Part shown: positions 1-7,703 of the stretch, one piece after another
Layout: each line of letters begins with the position of its first letter
Numbering within the stretch: position 1 is the stretch's first letter
NCBI RefSeq assembly: GCF_000244875.1
Contig: NC_016791.1
Span: 3,973,001 to 4,037,000 of the forward strand
Length of the DNA stretch: 64,000 bases
Origin: Clostridium sp. BNL1100
GTDB lineage: Bacteria > Bacillota > Clostridia > Acetivibrionales > DSM-1351
Direction: 5' to 3'
Notes under the pieces: generated by a model
The model's database searches: none
Told to the model about the DNA's origin: nothing
Seen by the model: only the letters and a program-made list of their open reading frames with translations
Program-made: the position numbers and the translations under genes

Positions 1-361
1 CAATGTCCTCGTCGGAGATGGTTTTTCTTGCCTTAGAAAGCACTTCTTCTTGGTACTTCTTCAGCTCTACGTGTCCATCTATATGACTCATGCTGATGCC
101 GCTGACCTCACTGATGACAAACTTTAGATGCGCTGCGGGATCGGTCGTAGCAAGGTGAACTTTTTCCCCTTTTGCGGATAATCCCAAAGCAATGGCCGCC
201 GCAATGGTTGTTTTCCCAACGCCGCCCTTGCCCATCGTGAAAATAACCTTTGTGCCGGTTCTGTAAATGTCATCAACGACATCTCCAAGCTGCACAACGG
301 TTTGCACATTTATCTTTTCATCACGAAGGATGTAGTTATCTGTTGTGAGCAATCTCCCGCT
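1..361 (-). pseudogene. arsA: Remnant of a second arsA (arsenite-pump ATPase), middle part only
   Basis: Read on the minus strand, this stretch encodes the join between the two ArsA halves and the start of the second half. It has an intact P-loop (GKGGVGKTT) and the TTDPAAHLKF signature. It aligns without gaps to the intact arsA at 1094-2836 at roughly 70% identity by eye, so it is a diverged paralogue and not a recent copy. Similarity stops abruptly near 361. The frame stays open a little further upstream into unrelated sequence, but I found no start codon or ribosome binding site there. The first ArsA half is missing, and the gene continues off the left edge. It is probably the relic of a second ars operon cut by a rearrangement. 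Confidence 0.8.
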
Positions 362-532
362 CTCGGATGTTTCCGGCAGAGACGAATCATCAGAAAAAAT
401 AAACGGGCACCCAGCTCTATTTTCTGATCGACATCTTTGTTTTCTCTCCGCTTCCATGACAGGAATCAAACACAGCCAATCCCATCATAAAAACTTCATG
501 CAGTCTATGTTTTTTCTCTGTTGTTAAATATT
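362..532. other. Short unexplained gap between the arsA relic and the direct repeat
   Basis: About 170 bp with no recognisable gene, tRNA or terminator. The minus-strand frame entering the arsA relic is open for about 60 bp here but has no start. It marks a junction between unrelated sequences. Confidence 0.4.
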
Positions 533-920
533 CTTAGAGTGAGAAGTTCCCCTTGATGGTCCAACATGAACCCTCCCTTGGTCCATGAATAGAACAGACC
601 TCCCCTTGGCGGGAAGGTCATATTTTTTCGGGCTCAGTCGGGATTTCTCTGCGCCAGATAAAACAGATTGCTGCTCTTACCGCCGTTTTCCCTCCACCTT
701 TGCTCCTTACGGATACGACCGCTCTTTTCCAGGTCGGCAAGGGCACGTTTGACAGTACTTCGGGACAGTTTCAGTTCTCTTGCGATGGTACCCAATCGCC
801 GGGTAACATTTACCGTCCTTATCACAGCGGTCATATAGGTACATATATACTGCCACAGCTCGGTGCGGCAGCTTCGAGAAATACAGGGATGTATAATAGC
901 CCACAGCTTCACCTCCTTAT
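533..920. repeat. Outer copy of a ~388-bp direct repeat flanking the arsenic island
   Basis: The sequence from the CTTAGAGTGAGAAGTT start to the CTTCACCTCCTTAT end matches 9472-9859 in the same orientation, with scattered substitutions and two compensating single-base indels. It holds the entire small HTH gene, its ribosome binding site and its downstream flank. The two copies bracket 8.55 kb of arsenic genes. This suggests the island was added by homologous recombination or by duplication of the ICE end. Confidence 0.85.
634..904 (-). pseudogene. Frameshifted copy of the ICE helix-turn-helix protein
   Basis: This is the outer copy of the 89-residue HTH gene at 9574-9843. The N-terminal part (MGYYTSLYFSKLPHRAVAVYMYL...) and the C-terminal part (...LSRSTVKRALADLEKSGRIRKEQRW...) are both well conserved but lie in different frames. 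The cause is one extra C in the run at 791-793 (ggtacccaatc here, ggtaccaatc in the intact copy). The shift falls just before the recognition helix, so the product could not bind DNA as the intact protein does. The ribosome binding site is still present. Its decay fits an obsolete duplicate. Confidence 0.85.
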
Positions 921-1078
921 CCTGCCATTTTCAGCGGTACGCTGTATGCCGGAGTGCCAAGGATGAAAGTGCCGTCCTGAAATCGTTTCATGGCAGCCCA
1001 TTTGTTGTTGGTGGAGATGCTTTCGGATTCTCCCTGAACCAGGGAGCTTAAGATGGTTAGCATCTGTTCGCTTTTCTT
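917..1078 (-). pseudogene. Fragment of a large serine recombinase
   Basis: About 53 codons read KKSEQMLTILSSL, then ESESIS and KRFQDGTFILGTPAY. This is the region linking the catalytic domain to the recombinase domain in large serine recombinases of the TnpX/CTn type. Neither the catalytic N-terminus nor the zinc-ribbon C-terminus is present, and the frame ends after a few unrelated residues, right at the ribosome binding site of the repeated HTH gene. It is a scar of an earlier integration or excision at the inner edge of the left repeat. It is distinct from the recombinase at the right end of the window. Confidence 0.7.
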
Positions 1079-1093
1079 AAAATGTAAGAATGC

Positions 1094-2836
1094 TTAAACT
1101 AATAACTCTTTGAGCTTATCACCTTTGATTTCATCAGGACTCCAGCCGATGACAGCAAATTTACCATCTGTGTGATCATCCACCTTATTAATCCACTCAA
1201 TTTCACTGCTTGCTTTTGCAGCCAGCATACGATTGGTTGTACCAGTATGATAGAGTGAAGAATTGATTACCCACCATTTTGCCGCAATACCCGCACGCTT
1301 TAGATCTTCTTCAAGGCGCATTGCTTCATATACCGGGGTAGCTTCCGCAAGGGTCACAATAATAACTTCTGTTTCGTCTATATTGTGTAGTCGCGGCAAC
1401 AGCTTTTTTGCAGATTCTGGAATATCACCTTGTGATCGTTTGATTTCCTGATTATAGCTTTGTGTAGACTCAAGAAGCAAAAGCGTATGACCGGTCGGTG
1501 CGGTATCAATGACAACTACTTGATCTTCTGCCTTATCCACAATCTCCGCGAAAGCCCTGAACACTGCGATTTCCTGCGTACAGGGAGAACGCAAATCTTC
1601 CTCCACATAAGCAATATCCTCATCCGACATGGTTTCCCTTGCTTTAGAAAGCACTTCCTCTTGGTACTTCTTCAGCTCTGCCTGTTCATCAATACGACTC
1701 GTGGTGATGCCATTGCTTTCATCTATGACAAATTTTAGATGGGCTGCCGGGTCTGTAGTGGTAAGATGAACCTTTCTGCCCCTTGCGGACAATCCCATCG
1801 CAATCGCTGCCGCAACGGTAGTTTTTCCAACGCCGCCTTTTCCCATAGCGAAGATAACTTTTTTATTTGATTTGTACAGATCGTCAATTACATTTTTAAG
1901 CTCTGGGATTGTTTTAGCGTTTACCTTCTCGTCCCGGACAATGTATTGATCCTTGGTTAGTAATGCTCTTACATTGTCAAGTCCGGTGATATTATAGGCT
2001 CTAAGGGGGACTGTATAAATAGTCAGCTTTTTTAACCCTTCCGGCATATCTGCAAGTGCTTTTTGCTGCTTGTGATACAGACTTCCGGATATTTTGTCAT
2101 CATAAGAAGTCAACACACCGTTCATGACAATTGCCTGATTGTTTACGCCGATGTCCGCAAGTTCTTTTGAAGCTCTTTTTGCCTCCTTTAGGGGAGCTGC
2201 TTCGGGTCGAGAAACAAGAATGAGTGTAGTCCGTTTGTCATCTGACAGAGTTTCAACAGCTTTTTTGTAAATTTCTTTTTTACTTTCCAAACCTGACAAC
2301 TGTCCAAGACAGGATGCTCCATGTGTACTCTCGCTGATGAAATTACTCCATGCTGAAGGCAACTGCAGCATTCTAAGAGTATGACCGGTTGGTGCAGTAT
2401 CGAATATAATATGGTCATACTCTTTCTGCACTTTTTCATCCGTAATAAAGTTTGAAAATTCATTGAATGCCGCAATCTCAACCGTGCAGGAACCGGAAAG
2501 CTGTTCTTCCATATTGTTTAGAACTGCATCAGGCAACTTGCCGCGATAGGGAGCAATCACACTTTCACGGTATTCCGCTGCCGCCTGTGTTGGGTCAAGG
2601 TTAGCTACCACAAGGTTTGGCACTTCTTTAATAGGAACCCCCTTATTGTTCAAATCAAGACCAAAAACATCCTGCAAATTGGATGCAGGATCGGTACTGA
2701 TGAGCAGTACCTTTTTGCCACTGTCAGCAAGATTTACTGCGGTGGCGCAAGCGGTTGAAGTCTTTCCTACACCGCCTTTTCCCGTGTAAAACAAATATTT
2801 AGTAAGCGCAATTACTTGCGGATTAAAATTCTCCAT
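1094..2836 (-). CDS. arsA: ArsA, arsenite-activated ATPase of the efflux pump
   Basis: Cytosolic ATPase that energises arsenite or antimonite export and takes metalloid from the ArsD chaperone. At 580 residues it has the usual length of two fused homologous halves. Each half has a P-loop: GKGGVGKTS near residue 19 and GKGGVGKTT near residue 333. Each also has the DTAPTGHTL signature that transmits nucleotide state. The start follows GGAGG with good spacing. It is the last gene of the arsD-side operon, downstream of arsR, acr3 and arsD. In characterised systems ArsA works with ArsB; here the only pump is of Acr3 type, so an ArsA-Acr3 complex is inferred. Confidence 0.95.
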   Translation of the reverse strand: MENFNPQVIALTKYLFYTGKGGVGKTSTACATAVNLADSGKKVLLISTDPASNLQDVFGLDLNNKGVPIKEVPNLVVANLDPTQAAAEYRESVIAPYRGKLPDAVLNNMEEQLSGSCTVEIAAFNEFSNFITDEKVQKEYDHIIFDTAPTGHTLRMLQLPSAWSNFISESTHGASCLGQLSGLESKKEIYKKAVETLSDDKRTTLILVSRPEAAPLKEAKRASKELADIGVNNQAIVMNGVLTSYDDKISGSLYHKQQKALADMPEGLKKLTIYTVPLRAYNITGLDNVRALLTKDQYIVRDEKVNAKTIPELKNVIDDLYKSNKKVIFAMGKGGVGKTTVAAAIAMGLSARGRKVHLTTTDPAAHLKFVIDESNGITTSRIDEQAELKKYQEEVLSKARETMSDEDIAYVEEDLRSPCTQEIAVFRAFAEIVDKAEDQVVVIDTAPTGHTLLLLESTQSYNQEIKRSQGDIPESAKKLLPRLHNIDETEVIIVTLAEATPVYEAMRLEEDLKRAGIAAKWWVINSSLYHTGTTNRMLAAKASSEIEWINKVDDHTDGKFAVIGWSPDEIKGDKLKELLV

Positions 2837-2866
2837 ATGGATACCTCCAGTTTTATTCAGGCATAA

Positions 2867-2918
2867 GGGACATATCTATAAGCAAATCGCACTCAATCCA
2901 ATAAATGAGATATGTCCC
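2867..2918. promoter_or_regulatory. Inverted repeat between arsD and arsA
   Basis: GGGACATATCT (2867-2877) and AGATATGTCCC (2908-2918) are perfect 11-bp inverted repeats separated by 30 bp, in the arsD-arsA spacer. No T-run follows, so this is not a standard terminator. It could be an mRNA stem that sets the arsA:arsD ratio, or an operator. Confidence 0.5.
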
Positions 2919-2948
2919 TCGAAGTGGTTAATTTCGTTAGAAACCTAA

Positions 2949-3341
2949 TTAGCAGCAATTACCGCCAGAACATCCACAACCATCTGATTTTTTTAGTTTT
3001 GCCTTTAAAGTTTTAGGATTTTCCCCCAAAGTGCTTGCCGGAATGCCAAGCAGACTTGAGAACTCATCGTTAGTAGGATATCTGCCAGTTATCACAATTT
3101 CTCCGTCCACAACGATGGCGGGTAATTCATCTACACCGTTTACATTGATAAATTCATTCACCGCTTTATTATTTATAAACTCTTGGGGTGAATTTGAGAG
3201 ATTAAACCGTTCAACTACAACTCCCTTTTTCTCTAGTGTATTTAGTACAGTTGAAATCCTGAGGAGTTCGGAATCAACGCCAACTCCACAAAGTCCTGTA
3301 GAACAGCACATGGCTGGCTCATAGATAAACATTTTCTTCAT
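2949..3341 (-). CDS. arsD: ArsD, arsenic metallochaperone
   Basis: Small cytosolic protein that receives As(III)/Sb(III) and passes it to ArsA, raising pump affinity. The N-terminus shows the family pattern: a thioredoxin-like start (KKMFIYEPAMCCSTGLCG) with the vicinal Cys pair and the third Cys that form the chaperone site. A C-terminal CGCSGGNCC cluster gives a second vicinal Cys pair, as in R773-type ArsD. The start is the fourth codon of the longest frame, because GGAG lies nine bases before that ATG and abuts the earlier one. It sits between acr3 and arsA. Confidence 0.95.
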   Translation of the reverse strand: MKKMFIYEPAMCCSTGLCGVGVDSELLRISTVLNTLEKKGVVVERFNLSNSPQEFINNKAVNEFINVNGVDELPAIVVDGEIVITGRYPTNDEFSSLLGIPASTLGENPKTLKAKLKKSDGCGCSGGNCC

Positions 3342-3364
3342 AGAACACATCTCCTTATAAGTTG

Positions 3365-4429
3365 TTATTTGTTATCAGCCGTTGGCTGGGGGAACCAGTG
3401 CTTAGTCTTGTTTATGAACTTGACGAGCAGAAGCATGACAGGAACCTCGGTAAGCACTCCAACAGTGCAAGCAAGCACTACCGGGGATGTTGGGCCAAAC
3501 AGTGCGATTGCCACTGCCACCGATAATTCAAAAAAATCAGAGGCGGCAATAAGAGCTGCCGGTGCCGCTATATTATGAGGCTGTTTCGTCCATTTACACA
3601 TCATATACGTAAAAGTAGCTGAGATAACATTCTGGAGGATAAGCGGCACTGCTATCAATAGTACGAATAGCGGCTGCTCCAAAATAATATCGCCTTGGAA
3701 AGTAAAGATAATTATCAGAGTCAAGAGCAAGCCCAAAGTTGTTATGCCGTCAAATTTGGGGACAAATTTTTTGTTGAAAAATTCCTCGCCTTTTTTCTTT
3801 ATCATGAAAGCCCGTGTAAGAAAACCACCAACCAATGGGACAACTACGAATAATATGATTGAAAATATAAGAGTATCCCATGGAATCTGAACATTGTTAA
3901 CACCTAGCAGGAATTGAACTAATGGCACAAAAAGTATCAAAATAAGCAGGTCGTTCACCGAAACCTGTACTAAAGTATGTGCAGGATCTCCTTTTGTCAG
4001 ATTGCTCCATACAAATACCATTGCAGTACATGGAGCCGTACCTAACAGAACTGCACCTGTAACAAAGTCTTGTGCTAAGTCGGCAGGGATTAGCGCTTTA
4101 AAGACCACCAGAAAGAATAGTGATGCAAGCCCAAACATGAGAAAAGGTTTGATTACCCAACTACTGCCGCTGGATATCACTATACCCAATGGATGCTTTC
4201 CTACGTTCTTTATAGATTGAAAATTAATCTTCATCATCATTGGATAAATCATGATCCATATGAGAACTGCGATTGGAATATTTTGCCCCGCAAACTGCAT
4301 TTTATCTAAAATCGTAGGGATTACTGGCAAAAACTTCCCGATTAAAATTCCCGCTGCCATACAGAGAAGAACCCATATAGAAAGGTATTTCTCAAAAAAT
4401 CCGATGCCCTGTGTTTTTTCTTTTTCCAT
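3365..4429 (-). CDS. acr3: Acr3-type arsenite efflux permease
   Basis: Integral membrane arsenite exporter of the BASS/Acr3 family, about 354 residues with ten predicted hydrophobic segments. The conserved segment GTAPCTAMVFVWS contains the essential membrane cysteine of Acr3 proteins. The motif IAASDFFELSVAVAIALFG near the end is also typical. The start MEKEKTQG is chosen for its AAAGGAG ribosome site; the longer frame would overlap arsR. The stop lies 23 bp from the arsD start, so all are probably on one mRNA with arsR first. The gene is often named arsB in annotations although it is not homologous to E. coli ArsB. Confidence 0.93.
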   Translation of the reverse strand: MEKEKTQGIGFFEKYLSIWVLLCMAAGILIGKFLPVIPTILDKMQFAGQNIPIAVLIWIMIYPMMMKINFQSIKNVGKHPLGIVISSGSSWVIKPFLMFGLASLFFLVVFKALIPADLAQDFVTGAVLLGTAPCTAMVFVWSNLTKGDPAHTLVQVSVNDLLILILFVPLVQFLLGVNNVQIPWDTLIFSIILFVVVPLVGGFLTRAFMIKKKGEEFFNKKFVPKFDGITTLGLLLTLIIIFTFQGDIILEQPLFVLLIAVPLILQNVISATFTYMMCKWTKQPHNIAAPAALIAASDFFELSVAVAIALFGPTSPVVLACTVGVLTEVPVMLLLVKFINKTKHWFPQPTADNK

Positions 4430-4442
4430 TTTACTCACTCCT

Positions 4443-4796
4443 TTAATGAGGATTTTTATTGCAATTGCACAACCCCTGTACTTTACATTTCTGATATTCT
4501 TCAAAGTCCGAAAAATAGGACGGAAGCTCCTTTAGCCTGTGTTTCAGATATTCCCAAAGCTCTTTGTTTTCTTGAATGAAGTCATTGCTTATTCTGTAGT
4601 ACGTCCATTGTGCATTTTTGTAGCTCTCCAAAATTCCACACTTCTTTAATGCCGTCAAATGGCGTGAGGCATTCGATTGTGTCATTCTCAGGCAAGCTTC
4701 AATCTCACAGACACACAGTTCACCTTCCGGCATTAGCGATAATATCCGCAGTCTGCTTTCCTCAGACAGAGCCTTAAAAATATCTACCATACCCAT
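4443..4796 (-). CDS. arsR: ArsR/SmtB-family arsenic-sensing repressor
   Basis: Winged-helix repressor of 117 residues that releases DNA on binding As(III). The metal site motif ELCVCE (Cys28, Cys30, with Cys35 nearby) lies in the helix preceding the recognition helix (TQSNASRHLTALKKCGIL). A Cys-containing tail (QGLCNCNKNPH) might add ligands. It is the first gene of the arsR-acr3-arsD-arsA operon, 13 bp before acr3, and probably controls it through the palindrome just upstream. Confidence 0.93.
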   Translation of the reverse strand: MGMVDIFKALSEESRLRILSLMPEGELCVCEIEACLRMTQSNASRHLTALKKCGILESYKNAQWTYYRISNDFIQENKELWEYLKHRLKELPSYFSDFEEYQKCKVQGLCNCNKNPH

Positions 4797-4822
4797 TCAT
4801 CCTCTCATCTCCTTTATTCTTT

Positions 4823-4842
4823 CATGAGCATACACTCATATG
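4823..4842. promoter_or_regulatory. Probable ArsR operator upstream of the first arsR
   Basis: CATGAGCATACACTCATATG contains the inverted repeat ATGAG/CTCAT and lies 26 bp before the arsR start. Its position and near-palindromic form suit an ArsR operator. I see no strong -35/-10 pair, so the promoter is not placed. Confidence 0.45.
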
Positions 4843-4888
4843 ATATTCCTTTAAATCGCCATTGGTTACAATGTCTTTCACATAAATT

Positions 4889-6532
4889 TCATTTTTTATT
4901 ATGTGTCTTACTGTACTGCTTCTGTCCTCCGGAAAGGTTATATACTTTCTTTAGCCCTCTACCCAAAAGGATATTTTGCGCCGCATTTCCGGTCACACCC
5001 TTATTACAGTAGGTGACTGCAACTGCGTCTTTATCAAGCGATTCAACAACAGCTCGAAGTTTGGCATGGGGAATGCTCTTGGCCGTTTCAATATGATTTT
5101 TATCATACTGTGCTACAGCTCTCGCATCGATCAGCGTATACTTTTCACCAGAATCGATCAGAGCATCCAGCTCCTGCGCCGTCATCAACGGTCTGCCTTT
5201 ATGAATGGCATTGTCTAGTATCATGCCGGTATACATCACCGGATCTTTCGTTGTTGAAAATGGCGGGGCATAGGCTAAATCCAGATGGAAAAGATCTTCA
5301 ACCATTGCTTTGAAGGTAATTGCCGTCACAAATACATCGATTCTTTTATCGACGCCCTCAAATCCAATGATTTGCGCACCAAGAAGCCGGCCAGTTACAT
5401 TATCGGCTATCCCCTTGATGACCATTTCCTTGCCACCCATGTATTCCGGTTTGTTTGGTTTGATGTTGTGGCATACCTCAACACCATATCCCAATTCGTG
5501 CGCCTCACGTTCGGAAAGACCGGTTTGTGCTACTGTCATATCAAAAATTTTGAAAATGCCCGTACCGAGAATGCCTCTGAATTCCAGATTGCCGCCTGTC
5601 ATACTATCACCAGCAATCCTACCGGTTTTGTTTGCCGTAGAACCCAAAGGTCGATAGACCGGCTTACCCGTCACTACATGAAATTGTTCAATACAGTCAC
5701 CACAGGCATAAATATCTTTTTGGCTGGTTTCCATTCTGCGGTTAACCTTAATCGCACCTGTAACACCCAGTTCAATTCCTGCAGACTTTGCAAGTTCGCT
5801 GTTCGGACGGACTCCTGTAGAGAGCAGTACCACGTCCGCGGCAACTTCCGTACTATCCGATAGAATAACAGCCTTTTCTGTAATCTCTTCGATAGAAGAA
5901 CCTGTCACCACGGATACACCCTTGCTTTTCAGGTGTTCTTCAACATAAACAGCCATATCACTGTCCAGCCCCGGAGTCACCTGAGACAGTTTTTCAATCA
6001 TAGTCACATTGATCCCAAGCTTCTGCAGGTTTTCACACACCTCAAGACCAATAAAACCTGTACCGACAATCACAGCAGATTGAGGGCGGTGGCTGTCTAT
6101 AAAATTTTTAATTTGATTCATGTCATTGATATTGCGTAAGGTAAATACATGCTCAAAGTCAGTTCCTTTGATCGGTGGAATAACGGCTCTAGCGCCAGTG
6201 GCAAGTACCAACCGATCATAATAATCGGTGAACACCTCATCAGTTGAAAGGTTCCTGACAGATACTTTTTTCTCATCGGGAAGGATTGACACAACCTCAT
6301 GCAACGTGTGAATATCTACATTATATTTGCTTTTGAAAAATGCTGGATCACGAGGAGTCAGCTCACCTGCACTTTCTACTTCTCCGCCAATGTAATAAGG
6401 CATACCACAACCGGAGTAAGATATAAAATTATCTTTTTCATAAATAACAATTTCTGAATCCTCACTGTTTCTTCTGGCTTTTGCGGCAGCGGATGTTCCG
6501 GCAGCTACCGCACCAATAATAACAATACGCAT
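4889..6532 (-). CDS. CoA-disulfide reductase-like flavoprotein fused to a rhodanese domain
   Basis: About 547 residues. The N-terminal part is an FAD/NAD(P)-dependent pyridine nucleotide-disulfide reductase (GxGxxG-like start MRIVIIGAVAAGTSAA, second nucleotide fold VIVGTGFIGLEVCENL, FAD motif IYACGDC). It has the single catalytic Cys of CoA-disulfide/persulfide reductases (SYSGCGMPYY, Cys about 42). The last 100 residues are a rhodanese domain with active-site Cys in VTYCNKGVTGNAA. The start MRIVIIG follows AGGAGG; the longer frame overlaps the upstream arsR. Such fusions handle CoA persulfides or disulfides in anaerobes, and they recur in ars operons, where a role in thiol redox balance or thioarsenic handling is plausible but inferred. 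Confidence 0.85.
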   Translation of the reverse strand: MRIVIIGAVAAGTSAAAKARRNSEDSEIVIYEKDNFISYSGCGMPYYIGGEVESAGELTPRDPAFFKSKYNVDIHTLHEVVSILPDEKKVSVRNLSTDEVFTDYYDRLVLATGARAVIPPIKGTDFEHVFTLRNINDMNQIKNFIDSHRPQSAVIVGTGFIGLEVCENLQKLGINVTMIEKLSQVTPGLDSDMAVYVEEHLKSKGVSVVTGSSIEEITEKAVILSDSTEVAADVVLLSTGVRPNSELAKSAGIELGVTGAIKVNRRMETSQKDIYACGDCIEQFHVVTGKPVYRPLGSTANKTGRIAGDSMTGGNLEFRGILGTGIFKIFDMTVAQTGLSEREAHELGYGVEVCHNIKPNKPEYMGGKEMVIKGIADNVTGRLLGAQIIGFEGVDKRIDVFVTAITFKAMVEDLFHLDLAYAPPFSTTKDPVMYTGMILDNAIHKGRPLMTAQELDALIDSGEKYTLIDARAVAQYDKNHIETAKSIPHAKLRAVVESLDKDAVAVTYCNKGVTGNAAQNILLGRGLKKVYNLSGGQKQYSKTHNKK

Positions 6533-6548
6533 AATAGTTCCTCCTGTT

Positions 6549-6866
6549 TTATTCGCAGTCACATTCTCCATCTATGTCAAGGAGTACAGCTGCCTCCATT
6601 ATTTCCTCCAGTAAACGGTGTGCATTTTCAAATCCTTTTTTACTAAGGGAATAGTTCATCCACTTTCCATCACGTCGGCAGTTAACCACACCTGACTCAC
6701 ATAACAATTTCATATGATGGGATAATGTTGATTGTGAGATATTCAATTCCTCTAAAAGATTACATGCACATTTCTCACCACTTTTCAGCAATTCAATAAT
6801 CATCAAACGGTTAGGATCACAGAGTGCCTTAAAAGCTCGTGCGCTTTTCTCAAAGTTGTTTTCCAA
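6549..6866 (-). CDS. arsR: Second ArsR-family metalloregulator
   Basis: Winged-helix repressor of about 105 residues with a Cys-x-Cys sensor motif (SGEKCACNLLEEL) before the recognition helix (SQSTLSHHMKLLCESGVV), and two more Cys in the C-terminal GECDCE. I choose the TTG start at 6866 because GAGGTGAG lies just upstream. The longer ATG frame begins inside the promoter. It is the first gene of a two-gene unit with the flavoprotein (17-bp gap). Its CxC motif sits as in the first ArsR but the two are not recent duplicates. Confidence 0.88.
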   Translation of the reverse strand: MENNFEKSARAFKALCDPNRLMIIELLKSGEKCACNLLEELNISQSTLSHHMKLLCESGVVNCRRDGKWMNYSLSKKGFENAHRLLEEIMEAAVLLDIDGECDCE

Positions 6867-6877
6867 TTTTCTCACCT

Positions 6878-6932
6878 CATATCTACATTTATCGATATGT
6901 TTTATTATAAACTTCATATCGACGTATGTCAA
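6878..6932 (-). promoter_or_regulatory. SigmaA-type promoter and probable operator of the second arsR
   Basis: On the minus strand TTGACA (6927-6932) and TATAAT (6904-6909) are exact consensus boxes with a 17-bp spacer. The spacer holds the near-palindrome CATATCGACGTATG. A second imperfect palindrome (6878-6899, CATATC...GATATG ends) lies between promoter and start codon. ArsR binding there would block transcription. Confidence 0.8.
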
Positions 6933-6944
6933 TATGTTTTTTTC

Positions 6945-6971
6945 AAAAAAAGACCGCTTCGAAAAGCGGCC
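6945..6971 (-). terminator. Rho-independent terminator after the arsM-arsN unit
   Basis: The stem CCGCTT/AAGCGG with a four-base loop (6954-6969) is followed on the minus strand by seven Ts. It ends transcription coming from arsM/arsN and separates it from the second arsR promoter. Confidence 0.8.
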
Positions 6972-7034
6972 TGGGATGTCCTGCTTTGGCTAATACCAAA
7001 GTCAATAACGTTTATATGTTCAGCAGTCTAAAGT

Positions 7035-7166
7035 TTACCGATAGCAGCAGGGCTTCCTTCTGCTCCAGCATTCATTCCGGCAATATTCTTCATATGCCGA
7101 ATTGTTATTACCTGGGATTAAAGCAATAATAAAAAGTAAAAGTATACCTATTATGAAAATTAACAT
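7035..7166 (-). CDS. Small membrane-anchored cysteine-containing peptide in the ars operon
   Basis: A 43-codon frame with GGAGG nine bases before the ATG, 31 bp downstream of arsN and before the operon terminator. It begins with a hydrophobic stretch (MLIFIIGILLLFIIALIPG) and ends in a basic tail with four Cys (YCRNECW..., PCCYR). I do not recognise it. The overlapping +1 frame encodes KNIAGMNAGAEGSPAAIGKL, which also looks protein-like, so this may be the frameshifted end of a lost membrane protein. As it stands, the Cys pair could bind As(III). Confidence 0.4.
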   Translation of the reverse strand: MLIFIIGILLLFIIALIPGNNNSAYEEYCRNECWSRRKPCCYR

Positions 7167-7197
7167 GTTCATACACCTCCGGTTTTTGCTTTATCAA

Positions 7198-7692
7198 TTA
7201 GCCAACGAGTTTACTTCTTCGTTCAACTAATACTACATCATGCCACTTTCCGTTATCCATTTTGCCGAGTCTTTCTCTATAGCCAATTTCCCTGAAACCA
7301 CACTTCTTATGTAGATTCAAGCTGGAGCTATTCTCTTTTATAATTCCTGATTGCAATGTCCAATACCCGTTTTCTTCTGAGAGTTCAATCAATTTTTCCA
7401 GAAGTATAGAGCCAACTTTTTGACCTTGATATTGCTCACCGATATAGATACTTACTTCTGCAACCCCGGCGTAAACACACCGGCTGGAAACGGGAGATAA
7501 AGCAGCCCAGCCCAAAATGATATCACCAGCCCTTGCTACTAAGCGGCAGGATTCGCAATGTCCTTTATTCCACTCTTCCCAGCTTGGTGCCTCACTTTGA
7601 AATGTAGCGATTTTGGTATTTATTCCTTCTGTATAAATCTTTGCAACTTGTGCCCAGTCGGATTCTTTCATCACTTCAACTTTATAATCCAT
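7198..7692 (-). CDS. arsN: ArsN-type GNAT N-acetyltransferase
   Basis: 164-residue GNAT enzyme of the phosphinothricin acetyltransferase (PAT/Bar) branch. Visible family marks are the TEGINTKIATFQSEAP start region, the acetyl-CoA loop YQGQKVGSILLEKLI, and LHKKCGFREIGYRERLGK near the end. PAT-like genes in ars operons are called arsN, and some acetylate the arsenical antibiotic arsinothricin. That substrate is inferred here from the neighbouring arsM. It starts 11 bp after arsM and shares its transcript. Confidence 0.82.
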   Translation of the reverse strand: MDYKVEVMKESDWAQVAKIYTEGINTKIATFQSEAPSWEEWNKGHCESCRLVARAGDIILGWAALSPVSSRCVYAGVAEVSIYIGEQYQGQKVGSILLEKLIELSEENGYWTLQSGIIKENSSSLNLHKKCGFREIGYRERLGKMDNGKWHDVVLVERRSKLVG

Positions 7693-7703
7693 AATTTTTC
7701 TCC

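Noticed and set aside
5285-5863. 192-codon plus-strand frame
   Set aside because: Antisense to the CoA-disulfide reductase-like gene, which shows clear FAD and rhodanese motifs.
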